Shown: positions 8,165 to 15,724 of the stretch, piece by piece
How positions within the stretch are numbered: position 1 is the first letter of the stretch
Layout: the number at the start of each line of letters is the position of its first letter
NCBI GenBank assembly: GCA_017848795.1
Contig: JAFIHG010000034.1
Span: forward strand, 62,001 to 126,000
Direction of reading: 5' to 3'
DNA: 64,000 bases
Origin: Candidatus Nanopelagicales bacterium
Lineage (GTDB): Bacteria > Actinomycetota > Actinomycetes > S36-B12 > CAIYMF01
The notes under the pieces: generated by a model
The model's input: only the letters and a program-made list of their open reading frames with translations
What the model was told of the DNA's origin: nothing
The model's database searches: none
Program-made: the position numbers and the translations under genes

Positions 8165-8989
8165 GTGAACGAGGCCCCGCCCCGCGTGCTGACGATCGCC
8201 GGCTCGGACTCGGGCGGGGGTGCCGGCATCCAGGCCGACCTCAAGACCATGCTCGCGCTCGGCGTGCACGGCATGAGCGTCGTGACGGCGGTGACGGCGC
8301 AGAACAGTCTCGGCGTGCAGGGGGCCTGGGAGGTGCCCGTCGAGGCGGTGCGCGCCCAGTTCCGCAGCGTCGTCGACGACATCGGCGTCGACGCGGTCAA
8401 GACCGGGATGCTCTCGTCCGTACCGCTCGTGGAGTGCGTCGCCGACCTGCTCACCACGCTCCCGCCGGACGTCCCCGTCGTCGTCGACCCGGTGGCGGTC
8501 AGCAAGCACGGTGACACGCTGCTCGCGCCCGACGCCCAGCAGGTCGTACGTGACGTGCTGCTGCCGCGTGCCACGGTCGTCACGCCGAACCTCGCGGAGG
8601 CGGCCGCGCTGACCGGGCTGCGGATCACCGACGCGGCGAGCCAGCGCGACGCGGCGGAGCGGCTGCTCGAGCGCGGACCGCGCTGGGTGCTGCTCACCGG
8701 CGGTCATCTCGCGGGCCCCGCGGTGGACCTGCTCACCGACGGCACGACCGAGGTGCTGCTGGAGGCGCCGCGGCAGGACAACCGCCACACCCACGGGACC
8801 GGGTGCACGTTGGCGTCGGCGATCGCCTCGTGGTTGGCGCGCGGCGACGACGTACCGGAGGCGGTACGGCAGGCCAAGGCGTACGTCACCGGAGCGTTGT
8901 CGCAGGGGTTCGCGCTCGGCACCGGGATCGGACCGGTGCACCACGGATGGGCGCTGGGAGCCGCGGGCGGCGCGCAGCGGGGCGGCTAG
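8165..8989 (+). CDS. thiD: Hydroxymethylpyrimidine/phosphomethylpyrimidine kinase
   Basis: Ribokinase-fold kinase making HMP and HMP-P ready for coupling to the thiazole in thiamine synthesis; 274 residues. Motifs: [19 protein letters not shown] at the N-terminus, [44 protein letters not shown], and the C-terminal anion hole with catalytic Asp in [14 protein letters not shown] (the usual GTGDTLASA-type motif reads GTGCT in ThiD, as here). GTG 8165 gives the standard N-terminus. It converges on rpmB, 21 bp between stops. Confidence 0.95.
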   Translation: MNEAPPRVLTIAGSDSGGGAGIQADLKTMLALGVHGMSVVTAVTAQNSLGVQGAWEVPVEAVRAQFRSVVDDIGVDAVKTGMLSSVPLVECVADLLTTLPPDVPVVVDPVAVSKHGDTLLAPDAQQVVRDVLLPRATVVTPNLAEAAALTGLRITDAASQRDAAERLLERGPRWVLLTGGHLAGPAVDLLTDGTTEVLLEAPRQDNRHTHGTGCTLASAIASWLARGDDVPEAVRQAKAYVTGALSQGFALGTGIGPVHHGWALGAAGGAQRGG

Positions 8990-9010
8990 CGCCCGTGGGT
9001 CGTACGCGGA

Positions 9011-9199
9011 CTACGCGCGGGTGACCTTGCCGGCCTTCAGGCAGGAGGTGCAGACCGACAGCCGCTTGCGGGTGCCGCCGACGACGGTGCGCACGCTCTG
9101 CACGTTCGGCAGCCAGCGCCGGCGGGTACGGCGGTGGGAGTGCGAGATCGCGTTGCCGAAGCCGGGGCTCTTGCCGCAGACGTCGCAGGTGGCAGCCAC
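9011..9199 (-). CDS. rpmB: 50S ribosomal protein L28, zinc-binding (C+) form
   Basis: Sixty-two residues of the large ribosomal subunit. CDVCGK near the N-terminus and CTSCLK near the C-terminus give two CxxC pairs, so this is the zinc-containing type; many actinobacteria also carry a cysteine-free paralogue induced under zinc shortage. GTG 9199 is preceded by GAGGAG and gives the standard [15 protein letters not shown] start. It is divergent from the DAK2 gene, with a family A palindrome in the shared upstream region. Confidence 0.97.
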   Translation of the reverse strand: MAATCDVCGKSPGFGNAISHSHRRTRRRWLPNVQSVRTVVGGTRKRLSVCTSCLKAGKVTRA

Positions 9200-9278
9200 G
9201 GTCTTCTCCTCGGGGATCACAGGGCGGAACCCGAAGAGGGTATACGACGCCCGCCGCCGTACCCAAACCGCGCCGGCT

Positions 9279-9341
9279 CCGTGTCCCTGCTCGAACTGTC
9301 GTTACCGGAGCCGGTTGACGACGTTTCGAGCAGGGACACGG
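9279..9341. repeat. Repeat family A palindrome, copy A1
   Basis: Outer arms 9279-9295 and 9325-9341 are perfect complements containing GTCCCTGCTCGAA. The inner part (GTCGTTaCCGG and CCGGttGACGAC) pairs imperfectly. It lies between divergent rpmB and the DAK2 gene, so it is not acting simply as a terminator here. Copies A2 (11031-11095) and A3 (38127-38191) share the outer sequence. Confidence 0.85.
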
Positions 9342-9392
9342 GGAACGGGGTGAGGTGATCGCCGGATCGTTACGCTCGGGCCGCGGGCGGAC

Positions 9393-11030
9393 ATGAGCGG
9401 GTTGGAGGCGGCACGGGTGGTGGCTCCCGACGGCGCGCTGCTGCGGTCCTGGGCGCACCGCGGCCTGGCAGCGCTGGGGGAGGCACGCGCCGAGATCGAC
9501 GCGCTGAACGTGTTTCCCGTACCGGACGGCGACACCGGCACCAACCTCTACCTCACCCAGGAGGCGGCCTGCGCCGCGATGGAGCAGGCGCTGGACGGCC
9601 GGCCGGACCCGGACGCTGCGCGCGACGCGGCCGCCGTGGGCGAGGCGTTCGCGCAAGGCGCGCTGCTCGGCGCCCGCGGCAACTCGGGCATCATCCTCAG
9701 CCAGCTGGTACGCGGATTCGTCGACGGGCTCACGTCCGCGACCGCAGCCGGCCGGCCCGCAGCGGTCGCGGTGGCGGACGCGCTCGGCTGCGCTGCACGC
9801 AGCGCGTACGACGCGGTCGCGACCCCGGTCGAGGGGACGGTGCTCACCGTGGCCCGCGAGGCCGCCGAGCAGGCCGCGCGTACCGCCGCGGCGGCGCCCG
9901 AGGACCTGGTCGCGGTGGTCAGCGCGGCGGCCCGGGCCGCGCGCGAGGCGCTCGAGCGCACGCCGCAGCAGCTCGCGGCCCTGGCCCGCGCCGGCGTCGT
10001 CGACTCGGGTGGGCGCGGGCTCGTCGTGCTGTACGACGCGCTGGAGGAGGTCGTCACCGGCGTCGTGCACCCGCCCTCGCCACGGCCGCTGCCGGAGCCG
10101 GTCCGGTCCGCAGCACCGGAGCAGAGCGGCGGCGCGTACGAGGTGATGTACCTGCTCGACGCGCCGGCAGGCCCGGTGTCGGCGCTGCGCGACGCGCTCG
10201 CCGCGCTCGGGGACTCGGTCGTGGTGGTCGGGGCCGACCGGCTGTGGAACGTCCACGTGCACACCGACGACGTCGGCGCCGCGATCGAGGCGGGGATCGA
10301 GGCGGGACGGCCGTACCGCATCCGGGTCACCGCGCTGCGCGAGGTGACCGGGGTCGCGGCACCCGCCGGGCGCGCCGTCGTGGTCGTCACGCACGGCCCC
10401 GGCATGGCCGAGCTGCTCGGTTCGCACGACGGCGTGGTGACGGTGGCCGCCCTCCCGCGCCAGGCGCCCAGTACCGGGGAGCTGCTCGACGGCATCCGGC
10501 GGGCCGGCGCCGCCGAGGTCGTCGTACTCACCAGCGACTCCGACGTCCACCCGGCCGCCGAGGCGGCCGCCCGTGCGGCGCGCGACGAGGGGCTGCGGGT
10601 CGCGGTGATCCCGACCCGTTCGGTGGTGCAGTCGCTCGCCGCCGTCGCCGTGCACCAGGCGGGCCTGGCGTTCGACGACGACGTCATCGGGATGACCCGG
10701 GCCGCGCACGAGACCCGGTACGGCGCAGTCACCACCGCCGTCCGCGCCGCCATCACGATGGCGGGGCCCTGCCGGCCCGGGGACGTCCTCGGCATCGTCG
10801 AGGGCGACGTCGCCGAGATCGGTGCGCACGTCCCCGAGGTGGCGCTGCGGGTGCTCGACCGCCTGCTGCAGGCGGGAGGCGAGCAGGTCACCGTCGTGAC
10901 CGGGCAGGACGAGGACGGGTCGAGCGTGGCGGGCGTACGCCGTCATCTGCGCCAGGCCCATCCGGGCGTCGAACTCGAGGTGTTCCACGGCGGGCAGCCG
11001 TACTGGCCGCTCATCCTCGGCGTCGAATGA
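9393..11030 (+). CDS. DAK2 domain protein (YloV/FakA-like fatty-acid kinase candidate)
   Basis: A 545-residue protein. The N-terminal DAK2 nucleotide/metal domain shows DALNVFPVPDGDTGTNLYLT and LLGARGNSGIILSQLVRGF, and the glycine-rich VDSGGRGLVVLYDALE follows. The middle and C-terminal parts match the FakA organisation. Well-studied relatives are the kinase component FakA, which works with a fatty-acid-carrying FakB (DegV) protein. No FakB gene is in the window. ATG 9393 lies 16 bp after a TACGCT box (9371-9376), giving a very short leader. In many actinobacteria recG follows directly; here 15 kb of accessory genes lie between. Confidence 0.85.
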   Translation: MSGLEAARVVAPDGALLRSWAHRGLAALGEARAEIDALNVFPVPDGDTGTNLYLTQEAACAAMEQALDGRPDPDAARDAAAVGEAFAQGALLGARGNSGIILSQLVRGFVDGLTSATAAGRPAAVAVADALGCAARSAYDAVATPVEGTVLTVAREAAEQAARTAAAAPEDLVAVVSAAARAAREALERTPQQLAALARAGVVDSGGRGLVVLYDALEEVVTGVVHPPSPRPLPEPVRSAAPEQSGGAYEVMYLLDAPAGPVSALRDALAALGDSVVVVGADRLWNVHVHTDDVGAAIEAGIEAGRPYRIRVTALREVTGVAAPAGRAVVVVTHGPGMAELLGSHDGVVTVAALPRQAPSTGELLDGIRRAGAAEVVVLTSDSDVHPAAEAAARAARDEGLRVAVIPTRSVVQSLAAVAVHQAGLAFDDDVIGMTRAAHETRYGAVTTAVRAAITMAGPCRPGDVLGIVEGDVAEIGAHVPEVALRVLDRLLQAGGEQVTVVTGQDEDGSSVAGVRRHLRQAHPGVELEVFHGGQPYWPLILGVE

Positions 11031-11095
11031 CCCGTGTCCCTGCTCGAATCGTCGTCAACGCGCGAAGTTGACGACGATTCGAGCAGGGACGCGGG
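11031..11095. repeat. Repeat family A palindrome, copy A2, abutting the DAK2 stop codon
   Basis: Arms 11031-11059 and 11067-11095 (29 bp, one mismatch that would be G-U in RNA) enclose a 7-nt loop. The element starts at the first base after the TGA of the DAK2 gene, exactly as copy A3 starts after the smc TGA. It could end transcription as a U-less hairpin, but the high identity between copies points to a mobile or spreading repeat. Confidence 0.88.
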
Positions 11096-11115
11096 TAGGT
11101 GGGGCGGGCCGGTTG

Positions 11116-11130
11116 ACATACTCACTATGT
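11116..11130. promoter_or_regulatory. Candidate GntR operator O1 upstream of the regulator gene
   Basis: Perfect inverted repeat ACATA-N5-TATGT. It lies 75-90 bp before the regulator start and overlaps a TTGACA word (11113-11118). The same yATA-N5-TATG pattern recurs at 18908-18922 before the aminotransferase operon. Assignment to the neighbouring GntR protein is inference. Confidence 0.45.
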
Positions 11131-11187
11131 TGTCCGCACGTGGTCCGCGGGCGCGGGCGACACCGCCTGCGGGCCGTAGGAGCCGCC

Positions 11188-11208
11188 ATGACCCCCGAGC
11201 CGCGATGA
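11188..11208 (+). CDS. Six-codon leader mini-ORF overlapping the GntR start
   Basis: ATG 11188 encodes MTPEPR and ends at TGA 11206-11208, overlapping the regulator's ATG (11205-11207) as ATGA. The only good Shine-Dalgarno in the region, TAGGAG at 11177-11182, is 5 bases before this mini-ORF, not before the regulator. A 15-base word starting at each of the two ATGs is repeated 17 bp apart, so a 17-bp tandem duplication, which shifts frame, created the arrangement. Translation of the regulator would depend on re-initiation. Confidence 0.5.
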   Translation: MTPEPR

Positions 11209-12023
11209 CCCCCGAGCCGGCACCGGCCGCCGCGCCGGGCCGGGTGCTGCGCTACCAGCAGGTCTACGACTACGTCGTGCAGCTCGTGGAGGACGAGGGA
11301 CTGCAGGCGGGGGACCGGCTGCCGAGCGCGACCGACCTGGCCGCGCGAACCGGGGTCAGCCTGATCTCGGTACGGCGTGCCCTCGACGAGCTGGAGCGGG
11401 CGGGCAAGGTGCGCCGGCACCAGGGCGTGGGCACGTTCGTGGCGCGCGGTCGCATCCCGTCGCACCCGGCCCGTCCCGGGGAGCTGCTGGAGACCCTCGC
11501 CGACGGCGCCGGCGAGCCTGTCCTCACCACCGAGCTGCTCGGGGTGTCGGTCGGCGTCCCGAGCCACAACATCGTGCGGGCGCTCGCGATCGAGCCGGGC
11601 GAGCCGGTCTGGGAGATCCTGCGGCTGCGTGCCATCGGCACCACCCCGGCCATCCTGGAGCAGGCGGTGCTGCCGCTGCGCCGCGTACCCGCACTCGACG
11701 AGGCGCTGCTCGCCGAGGGCGGCTCGCTCTACCGCTACCTGGCCGAGCGCTACGGGTTCACCGACGACTACGTCGAGCAGTCCCTCGAGGTGGACACCCC
11801 CGACGAGCGGGAGCGGGCGCGGCTCAAGCTGACCCGCCGCGAGCAGGTCGTACGTGTCCGCGGCGTGAGCTTCGACGACGCGGGTGTCGCGTTCGACTGC
11901 TTCCAGCAGACCTACCGGGCGCGCGACTTCGTGTTCTACACGGCCGGGTCGAACAACCGCCAGCTGCTCGCACCGCACGACCTCGGCGAGTGGGTGGTAC
12001 GCCCGCTCAGCCCGCCGTCGTGA
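11205..12023 (+). CDS. GntR family transcriptional regulator (HutC-type, UTRA effector domain)
   Basis: A 272-residue DNA-binding regulator. The winged HTH occupies about residues 14-80: YQQVYDYVVQLVEDEGLQAGDRLPS, then SLISVRRALDELERAGKVRRHQGVGTFVA. The rest matches the UTRA ligand domain of the HutC subfamily, with EPVWEILRLRAIGTTPAILEQAVLP and VEQSLEVDTPDERERARLKL. HutC members often respond to phosphorylated sugars, amino acids or related intermediates. The start at 11205 is the in-frame ATG coupled to the leader mini-ORF. Its 3' end overlaps the convergent importer ATPase gene by 17 bp. It probably controls the adjacent catabolic block. Confidence 0.88.
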   Translation: MTPEPAPAAAPGRVLRYQQVYDYVVQLVEDEGLQAGDRLPSATDLAARTGVSLISVRRALDELERAGKVRRHQGVGTFVARGRIPSHPARPGELLETLADGAGEPVLTTELLGVSVGVPSHNIVRALAIEPGEPVWEILRLRAIGTTPAILEQAVLPLRRVPALDEALLAEGGSLYRYLAERYGFTDDYVEQSLEVDTPDERERARLKLTRREQVVRVRGVSFDDAGVAFDCFQQTYRARDFVFYTAGSNNRQLLAPHDLGEWVVRPLSPPS

Positions 12024-13674
12024 CCGGGTCCGGCCCACGGGACGGGTCGGGGCTCGGCACCGCCGCGAGCAGGGTCCGGGTGTAGTCGGCGGCGGGCTGG
12101 TTCACGACCTGCCAGGTCGGGCCGGTCTCCACGAGCCGGCCCTGGTGCATGACGGCGATGCGGTCGGCGTAGCTCGCCGCCGTGGACAGGTCATGGGTGA
12201 TCATCAGGATGCCCATCGCGGACTGGTCGCGCAGCTCGTCGAGCAGCTCGAGGATGCCGGCGCGTACCGACACGTCGAGCATCGACACCGGTTCGTCGGC
12301 GAGCAGCAGCTCGGGGCCCAGCACCAGCGCGGAGGCGATCGCGACCCGCTGGCGCTGGCCGCCGGAGAGCTGGTGCGGGTAGCGGTCCAGGTAGCGCTCG
12401 GGCGGGGTGAGCCCGACCCGTTCCAGCGCCTCGACGACGAGCGCCCGCCGACCCGCCGCGTTCTTCCCGATCCCGTGGATGCGCAGCGGCTCCGCGAGGG
12501 TCTGGCGGACCCGGAACCGCACGTCGAGCGACTCGTACGGGTCCTGGTAGATCAGCTGGACCCGCCGGCGCAGCGGTCGCCACTGGCGGCGGGTCAGGCC
12601 GGTGACCTCGGTGCCGGCGATCCGCACCGAGCCGGAGGTCGCGGGCACCATGCCGAGCACGCACTGCAGGGTCGTGGTCTTGCCGCACCCGGACTGGCCC
12701 ACGAGCGCGACGAGTTCGCCGCGGTCCACGTGCAGCGAGACGCCGTCGACGGCGGGCGGCGTGGGTTCCCCACCGCGCCGCGCCCGGTAGGTGACCTGCA
12801 GGTCGGAGATCTGCAGCAGCGGCTCGGTCGGTGGCGGCGGGTCGGCCCGCCGTACCGCGGCCAGGTCCGGCGTGGCCTCGAACAGGCGCCGGGTGTACGG
12901 GTGGCGGGCGCCCCGGTACAGCGTGTCGACCGGTCCTTGCTCGACGATCTCGCCCTCGAGCATGACCGCGGCCCGGTCGCAGGTCTGGGCGACGACGGCG
13001 AGGTCGTGGGTCACCAGCACGACGGCGAGGTCCAGCTCGTCGGCGAGCCGTACGAGCGTCCGCAGCACCTGGTCCTGGACCACGACGTCGAGCGCGGTCG
13101 TGGGTTCGTCGGCCAGCAGCACGCGCGGCTCGCAGGACAGCGCCATCGCGATCACCGCGCGCTGGCGCATCCCGCCGGAGAGCTCGTGCGGGTAGCGCGC
13201 GCCCCACTGCGCGGGTACGCCCACCAGTTCCAGCAGCTCGCGGGCCCGGGCACGCGCCGCCCGGCCGCGGCTGACCCCGTGGACCCGCAACGCCTCGACG
13301 ATCTGCCACTCGACGGTCTTGACCGGGTTGAACGCGTTCATCGCGCCCTGGAACACCATGGCGATCTCGTTCCACCGGTGCGGGGCCACGGTGCGTTCCC
13401 CGCCGGCGAGGATGTCGGTGCCGCCCAGCAGGATCCGCCCGCTCACCGTCGCGGTCCGCGGCAGCAGGCCCATGGCCGCGAGGATCGTCGTCGTCTTGCC
13501 CGAACCGGACTCGCCGACCAGCCCGAGCCGCCCGCCCGGTGGGACGGTCAGGTTCACGTCACGCACGGTGTGCACCGGTGCGCCGCGCCGGTGCGGGTGG
13601 TCGAACCAGACGTTCAGGTCCTCGATCGCGAGCACGGGAGCGGGAACGGTCGGTACGGGCGCGCTGGTGCTCAC
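12007..13674 (-). CDS. Peptide-type ABC importer, fused double ATPase (OppD-OppF/DppD-DppF)
   Basis: A 555-residue fusion of two nucleotide-binding domains of the Opp/Dpp family. Domain 1: Walker A GESGSGKTTT, signature LSGGMRQRAVIA, Walker B VLLADEPTTALD. Domain 2: Walker A GQSGCGKTTT, signature LSGGQRQRVAIA, Walker B LLLADEPVSMLD. Each domain ends with the Opp-type HPYTRRLFEATP or ADYTRTLLAAVP tail. GTG 13674 overlaps the stop of the permease gene (GTGA), showing an operon oppB-oppC-oppDF read leftward. Many related systems use two separate ATPase genes; the fusion is known elsewhere. Confidence 0.93.
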   Translation of the reverse strand: MSTSAPVPTVPAPVLAIEDLNVWFDHPHRRGAPVHTVRDVNLTVPPGGRLGLVGESGSGKTTTILAAMGLLPRTATVSGRILLGGTDILAGGERTVAPHRWNEIAMVFQGAMNAFNPVKTVEWQIVEALRVHGVSRGRAARARARELLELVGVPAQWGARYPHELSGGMRQRAVIAMALSCEPRVLLADEPTTALDVVVQDQVLRTLVRLADELDLAVVLVTHDLAVVAQTCDRAAVMLEGEIVEQGPVDTLYRGARHPYTRRLFEATPDLAAVRRADPPPPTEPLLQISDLQVTYRARRGGEPTPPAVDGVSLHVDRGELVALVGQSGCGKTTTLQCVLGMVPATSGSVRIAGTEVTGLTRRQWRPLRRRVQLIYQDPYESLDVRFRVRQTLAEPLRIHGIGKNAAGRRALVVEALERVGLTPPERYLDRYPHQLSGGQRQRVAIASALVLGPELLLADEPVSMLDVSVRAGILELLDELRDQSAMGILMITHDLSTAASYADRIAVMHQGRLVETGPTWQVVNQPAADYTRTLLAAVPSPDPSRGPDPVTTAG

Positions 13675-14627
13675 ACCGCCTCCTTGTCCCGGCCGACGAG
13701 GGGACGCAGCCGCCACGACCACGGGGAGAGGTAGGAGACCTTCAGGCGCGGGTTGAGGGAATCCTCGATCGAGCGGCCGAGCAGGTAGCAGCCCATCACG
13801 AAGAACGCGACAGCGAGGCCCGCGGGCACAATCGCCCACCACGCACCGGCGCTGACCGCGGAGCGCTCGAACGCGCGCTCCATGATCGTGCCCCAGGTGA
13901 TCGCGGTGGGGTCGGACAGCCCGAGGAAGGCCAGTGCCGTCTCGTTGAAGATGGCGACGGTGATCGCCAGCACGGTGTTCGCCACCAGCAGCGGGCCCAC
14001 CTGCGGGACCACGTGCGCCAGCATGATCCGTACGTGTCCGGCGCCCAGCGACTCGACGCGCCGGATGTAGGTGCGCTCCCGGATGCTCTTGACCTGCGCG
14101 CGGATGACCCGCGCGGTGCCCGTCCACATCAGCAGCCCGATCACGACGATCACGTGGGACAGGCTCGGCCCCCACACCGCCGCGGTCACGATCATCAGCA
14201 CGATCTGCGGGATCACGAGGAAGTAGTCGGTGATGCGCATCAGTACGACGTCGGTGGCCCCGCCGAAGTAGCCGGAGAGGACGCCGATCACGGCGCCGAG
14301 CGTCATGGCGATCACCGTCGCGACCACCCCGACGATCATCGAGATCCGCCCGCCCTGCAGGACCAGGCTGAGCACGTCGATCCCGCCGTCGTCGCAGCCG
14401 AGCCAGTGCGCGCTCGACGGCGGTTCGTACACCGCGCAGCTCGGCTCGGTCAGGCTGTACGGCGCCACGAGCGGCCCGAACAGTGCCGCCAGCACGAAGA
14501 AGACGATCACGGCGGTGCCGACGATCGCGCTCGGCTCGCGCATCACCCCGCGCAGGGTCGCCCACAGCCCCTGGTCGGCGTGCAGCTCGACGGCGACCTC
14601 GCCGGTGCTGATCGTGTTGCTGCTCAT
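13671..14627 (-). CDS. ABC importer permease, OppC/DppC type
   Basis: A 318-residue inner-membrane permease with an N-terminal cytoplasmic tail, a first membrane helix (SAIVGTAVIVFFVLAALFGPLVAPYSL), then a periplasmic loop and five further helices. The coupling-helix region RVESLGAGHVRIMLAHVVPQ carries the EAA-type motif that contacts the ATPases. The sequence LGCDDGGIDVLSLVLQGGR corresponds to the LGTDxxGRDVLSR signature of OppC proteins. ATG 14627 overlaps the stop of the upstream permease as ATGA. Confidence 0.93.
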   Translation of the reverse strand: MSSNTISTGEVAVELHADQGLWATLRGVMREPSAIVGTAVIVFFVLAALFGPLVAPYSLTEPSCAVYEPPSSAHWLGCDDGGIDVLSLVLQGGRISMIVGVVATVIAMTLGAVIGVLSGYFGGATDVVLMRITDYFLVIPQIVLMIVTAAVWGPSLSHVIVVIGLLMWTGTARVIRAQVKSIRERTYIRRVESLGAGHVRIMLAHVVPQVGPLLVANTVLAITVAIFNETALAFLGLSDPTAITWGTIMERAFERSAVSAGAWWAIVPAGLAVAFFVMGCYLLGRSIEDSLNPRLKVSYLSPWSWRLRPLVGRDKEAV

Positions 14628-15586
14628 TCGGTGATCCGCGGATCGAGGCTGAAGTAGAGCAGGTCGGCCAGCAGGTTCAGCACGACTACGACGACCGTGA
14701 TGACCAGGAAGCCGCCCTGCAGCATCGGGTAGTCGCGGGCCAGGACCGCGTTGTAGAGCTCACGACCGATGCCGGGCCACGAGAAGATGATCTCGATCAG
14801 GATCGCGCCGGTCACGATCGACCCGAGCGAGAGGGCGACCATCGTGACGGTCGGCAGCATCGCGTTGCGCAGCGCGTACGAACGGATGATCCGCCGCTTC
14901 GGAACGCCCTTGGCGCGGGCCGTCAGGACGTAGTCCTCGCCGAGCGTCTCGAGCATCGCGGACCGCACGATCAGCGTGTTCTCCGCGTAGAGCGTGAGGA
15001 CGAGCGTGGCGACGGGCAGGATCATGTGCATCCCGACATCGCGCCACTGCTCGACCCAGGTCTGGTCTACGGCGAACGGGTCGCTCATGCCGCCGGCGGG
15101 CAGCCGCCCGGCGACGAGGATGAGCAGCATCATCCCGAGGAACTGCGTGGGGAAGGCGTAGAAGAGCACGGCGAGGTTGGTGCCGACGTGATCGCCCACC
15201 GTCCCGCGCCGGATCGCCGAGAGCACGCCGAAGCCGATGCCGATGACGAGTGCCAGCACGGTCCCGGTCGTCACCATCGGCAGCGTGTTGGCGAAGGCGG
15301 TGCGCAGGTTGTCGGTGACCGGTTGCTGGTTGGCGAAGCTGATGCCGAGGTTGCCGTGCACCAGCTCGACCAGGTAGCGCCAGTACTGCTCCCACAGCGA
15401 CTTGTCGAGGCCGAACTGGGCCGCGAGCGCGCGCTTGAGCTCGGGGGTCGCGTTGGGCACCTTGCTGAAACGGTCGACGGCGCTGCCGGGCAGCACCCGG
15501 AACAGCACGAAGTTGAGCGTGATCGCGACGAGGACCGTGACCGCGGCGAACATCGACCGCTTCCACAGGTACCCGGAGCGGCGCAC
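14624..15586 (-). CDS. ABC importer permease, OppB/DppB type
   Basis: A 320-residue permease and the first gene of the leftward importer operon. The N-terminal helix is followed by the long periplasmic segment VLPGSAVDRFSKVPNATPELKRAL...LGLDKS-type region and five more helices. The EAA-like loop reads DYVLTARAKGVPKRRIIRSYALRNAMLPTVT, a hallmark of OppB/DppB. It is divergent from the substrate-binding lipoprotein gene; the 138-bp gap must hold promoters for both. Confidence 0.93.
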   Translation of the reverse strand: MRRSGYLWKRSMFAAVTVLVAITLNFVLFRVLPGSAVDRFSKVPNATPELKRALAAQFGLDKSLWEQYWRYLVELVHGNLGISFANQQPVTDNLRTAFANTLPMVTTGTVLALVIGIGFGVLSAIRRGTVGDHVGTNLAVLFYAFPTQFLGMMLLILVAGRLPAGGMSDPFAVDQTWVEQWRDVGMHMILPVATLVLTLYAENTLIVRSAMLETLGEDYVLTARAKGVPKRRIIRSYALRNAMLPTVTMVALSLGSIVTGAILIEIIFSWPGIGRELYNAVLARDYPMLQGGFLVITVVVVVLNLLADLLYFSLDPRITE

Positions 15587-15634
15587 TGCTCACCCTCTCG
15601 AAACACGTCGCGGTGATCCTTGACGGGCAGACCT

Positions 15635-15640
15635 TATACT
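15635..15640 (+). promoter_or_regulatory. Candidate -10 element of the substrate-binding protein gene
   Basis: TATACT, a near-consensus -10, would start transcription near 15647 and leave a leader of about 78 nt. It is flanked by direct repeats GCAGAC at 15628-15633 and 15643-15648. Its left half resembles operators O1 and O2 but the right half does not, so a third GntR site here is doubtful. Confidence 0.45.
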
Positions 15641-15724
15641 GAGCAGACTGACCCGACCAGGAACTGCGGTCGCGACGTTTGGTCGGGTGCCAGTCCGCTC
15701 GCGCCGTACCAGGGGAGACGGCAC

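Noticed and set aside
11113-11131. TTGACA with TATGTT as a -35/-10 promoter pair
   Set aside because: Only 7 bp separate the two hexamers, far from the usual 16-18.
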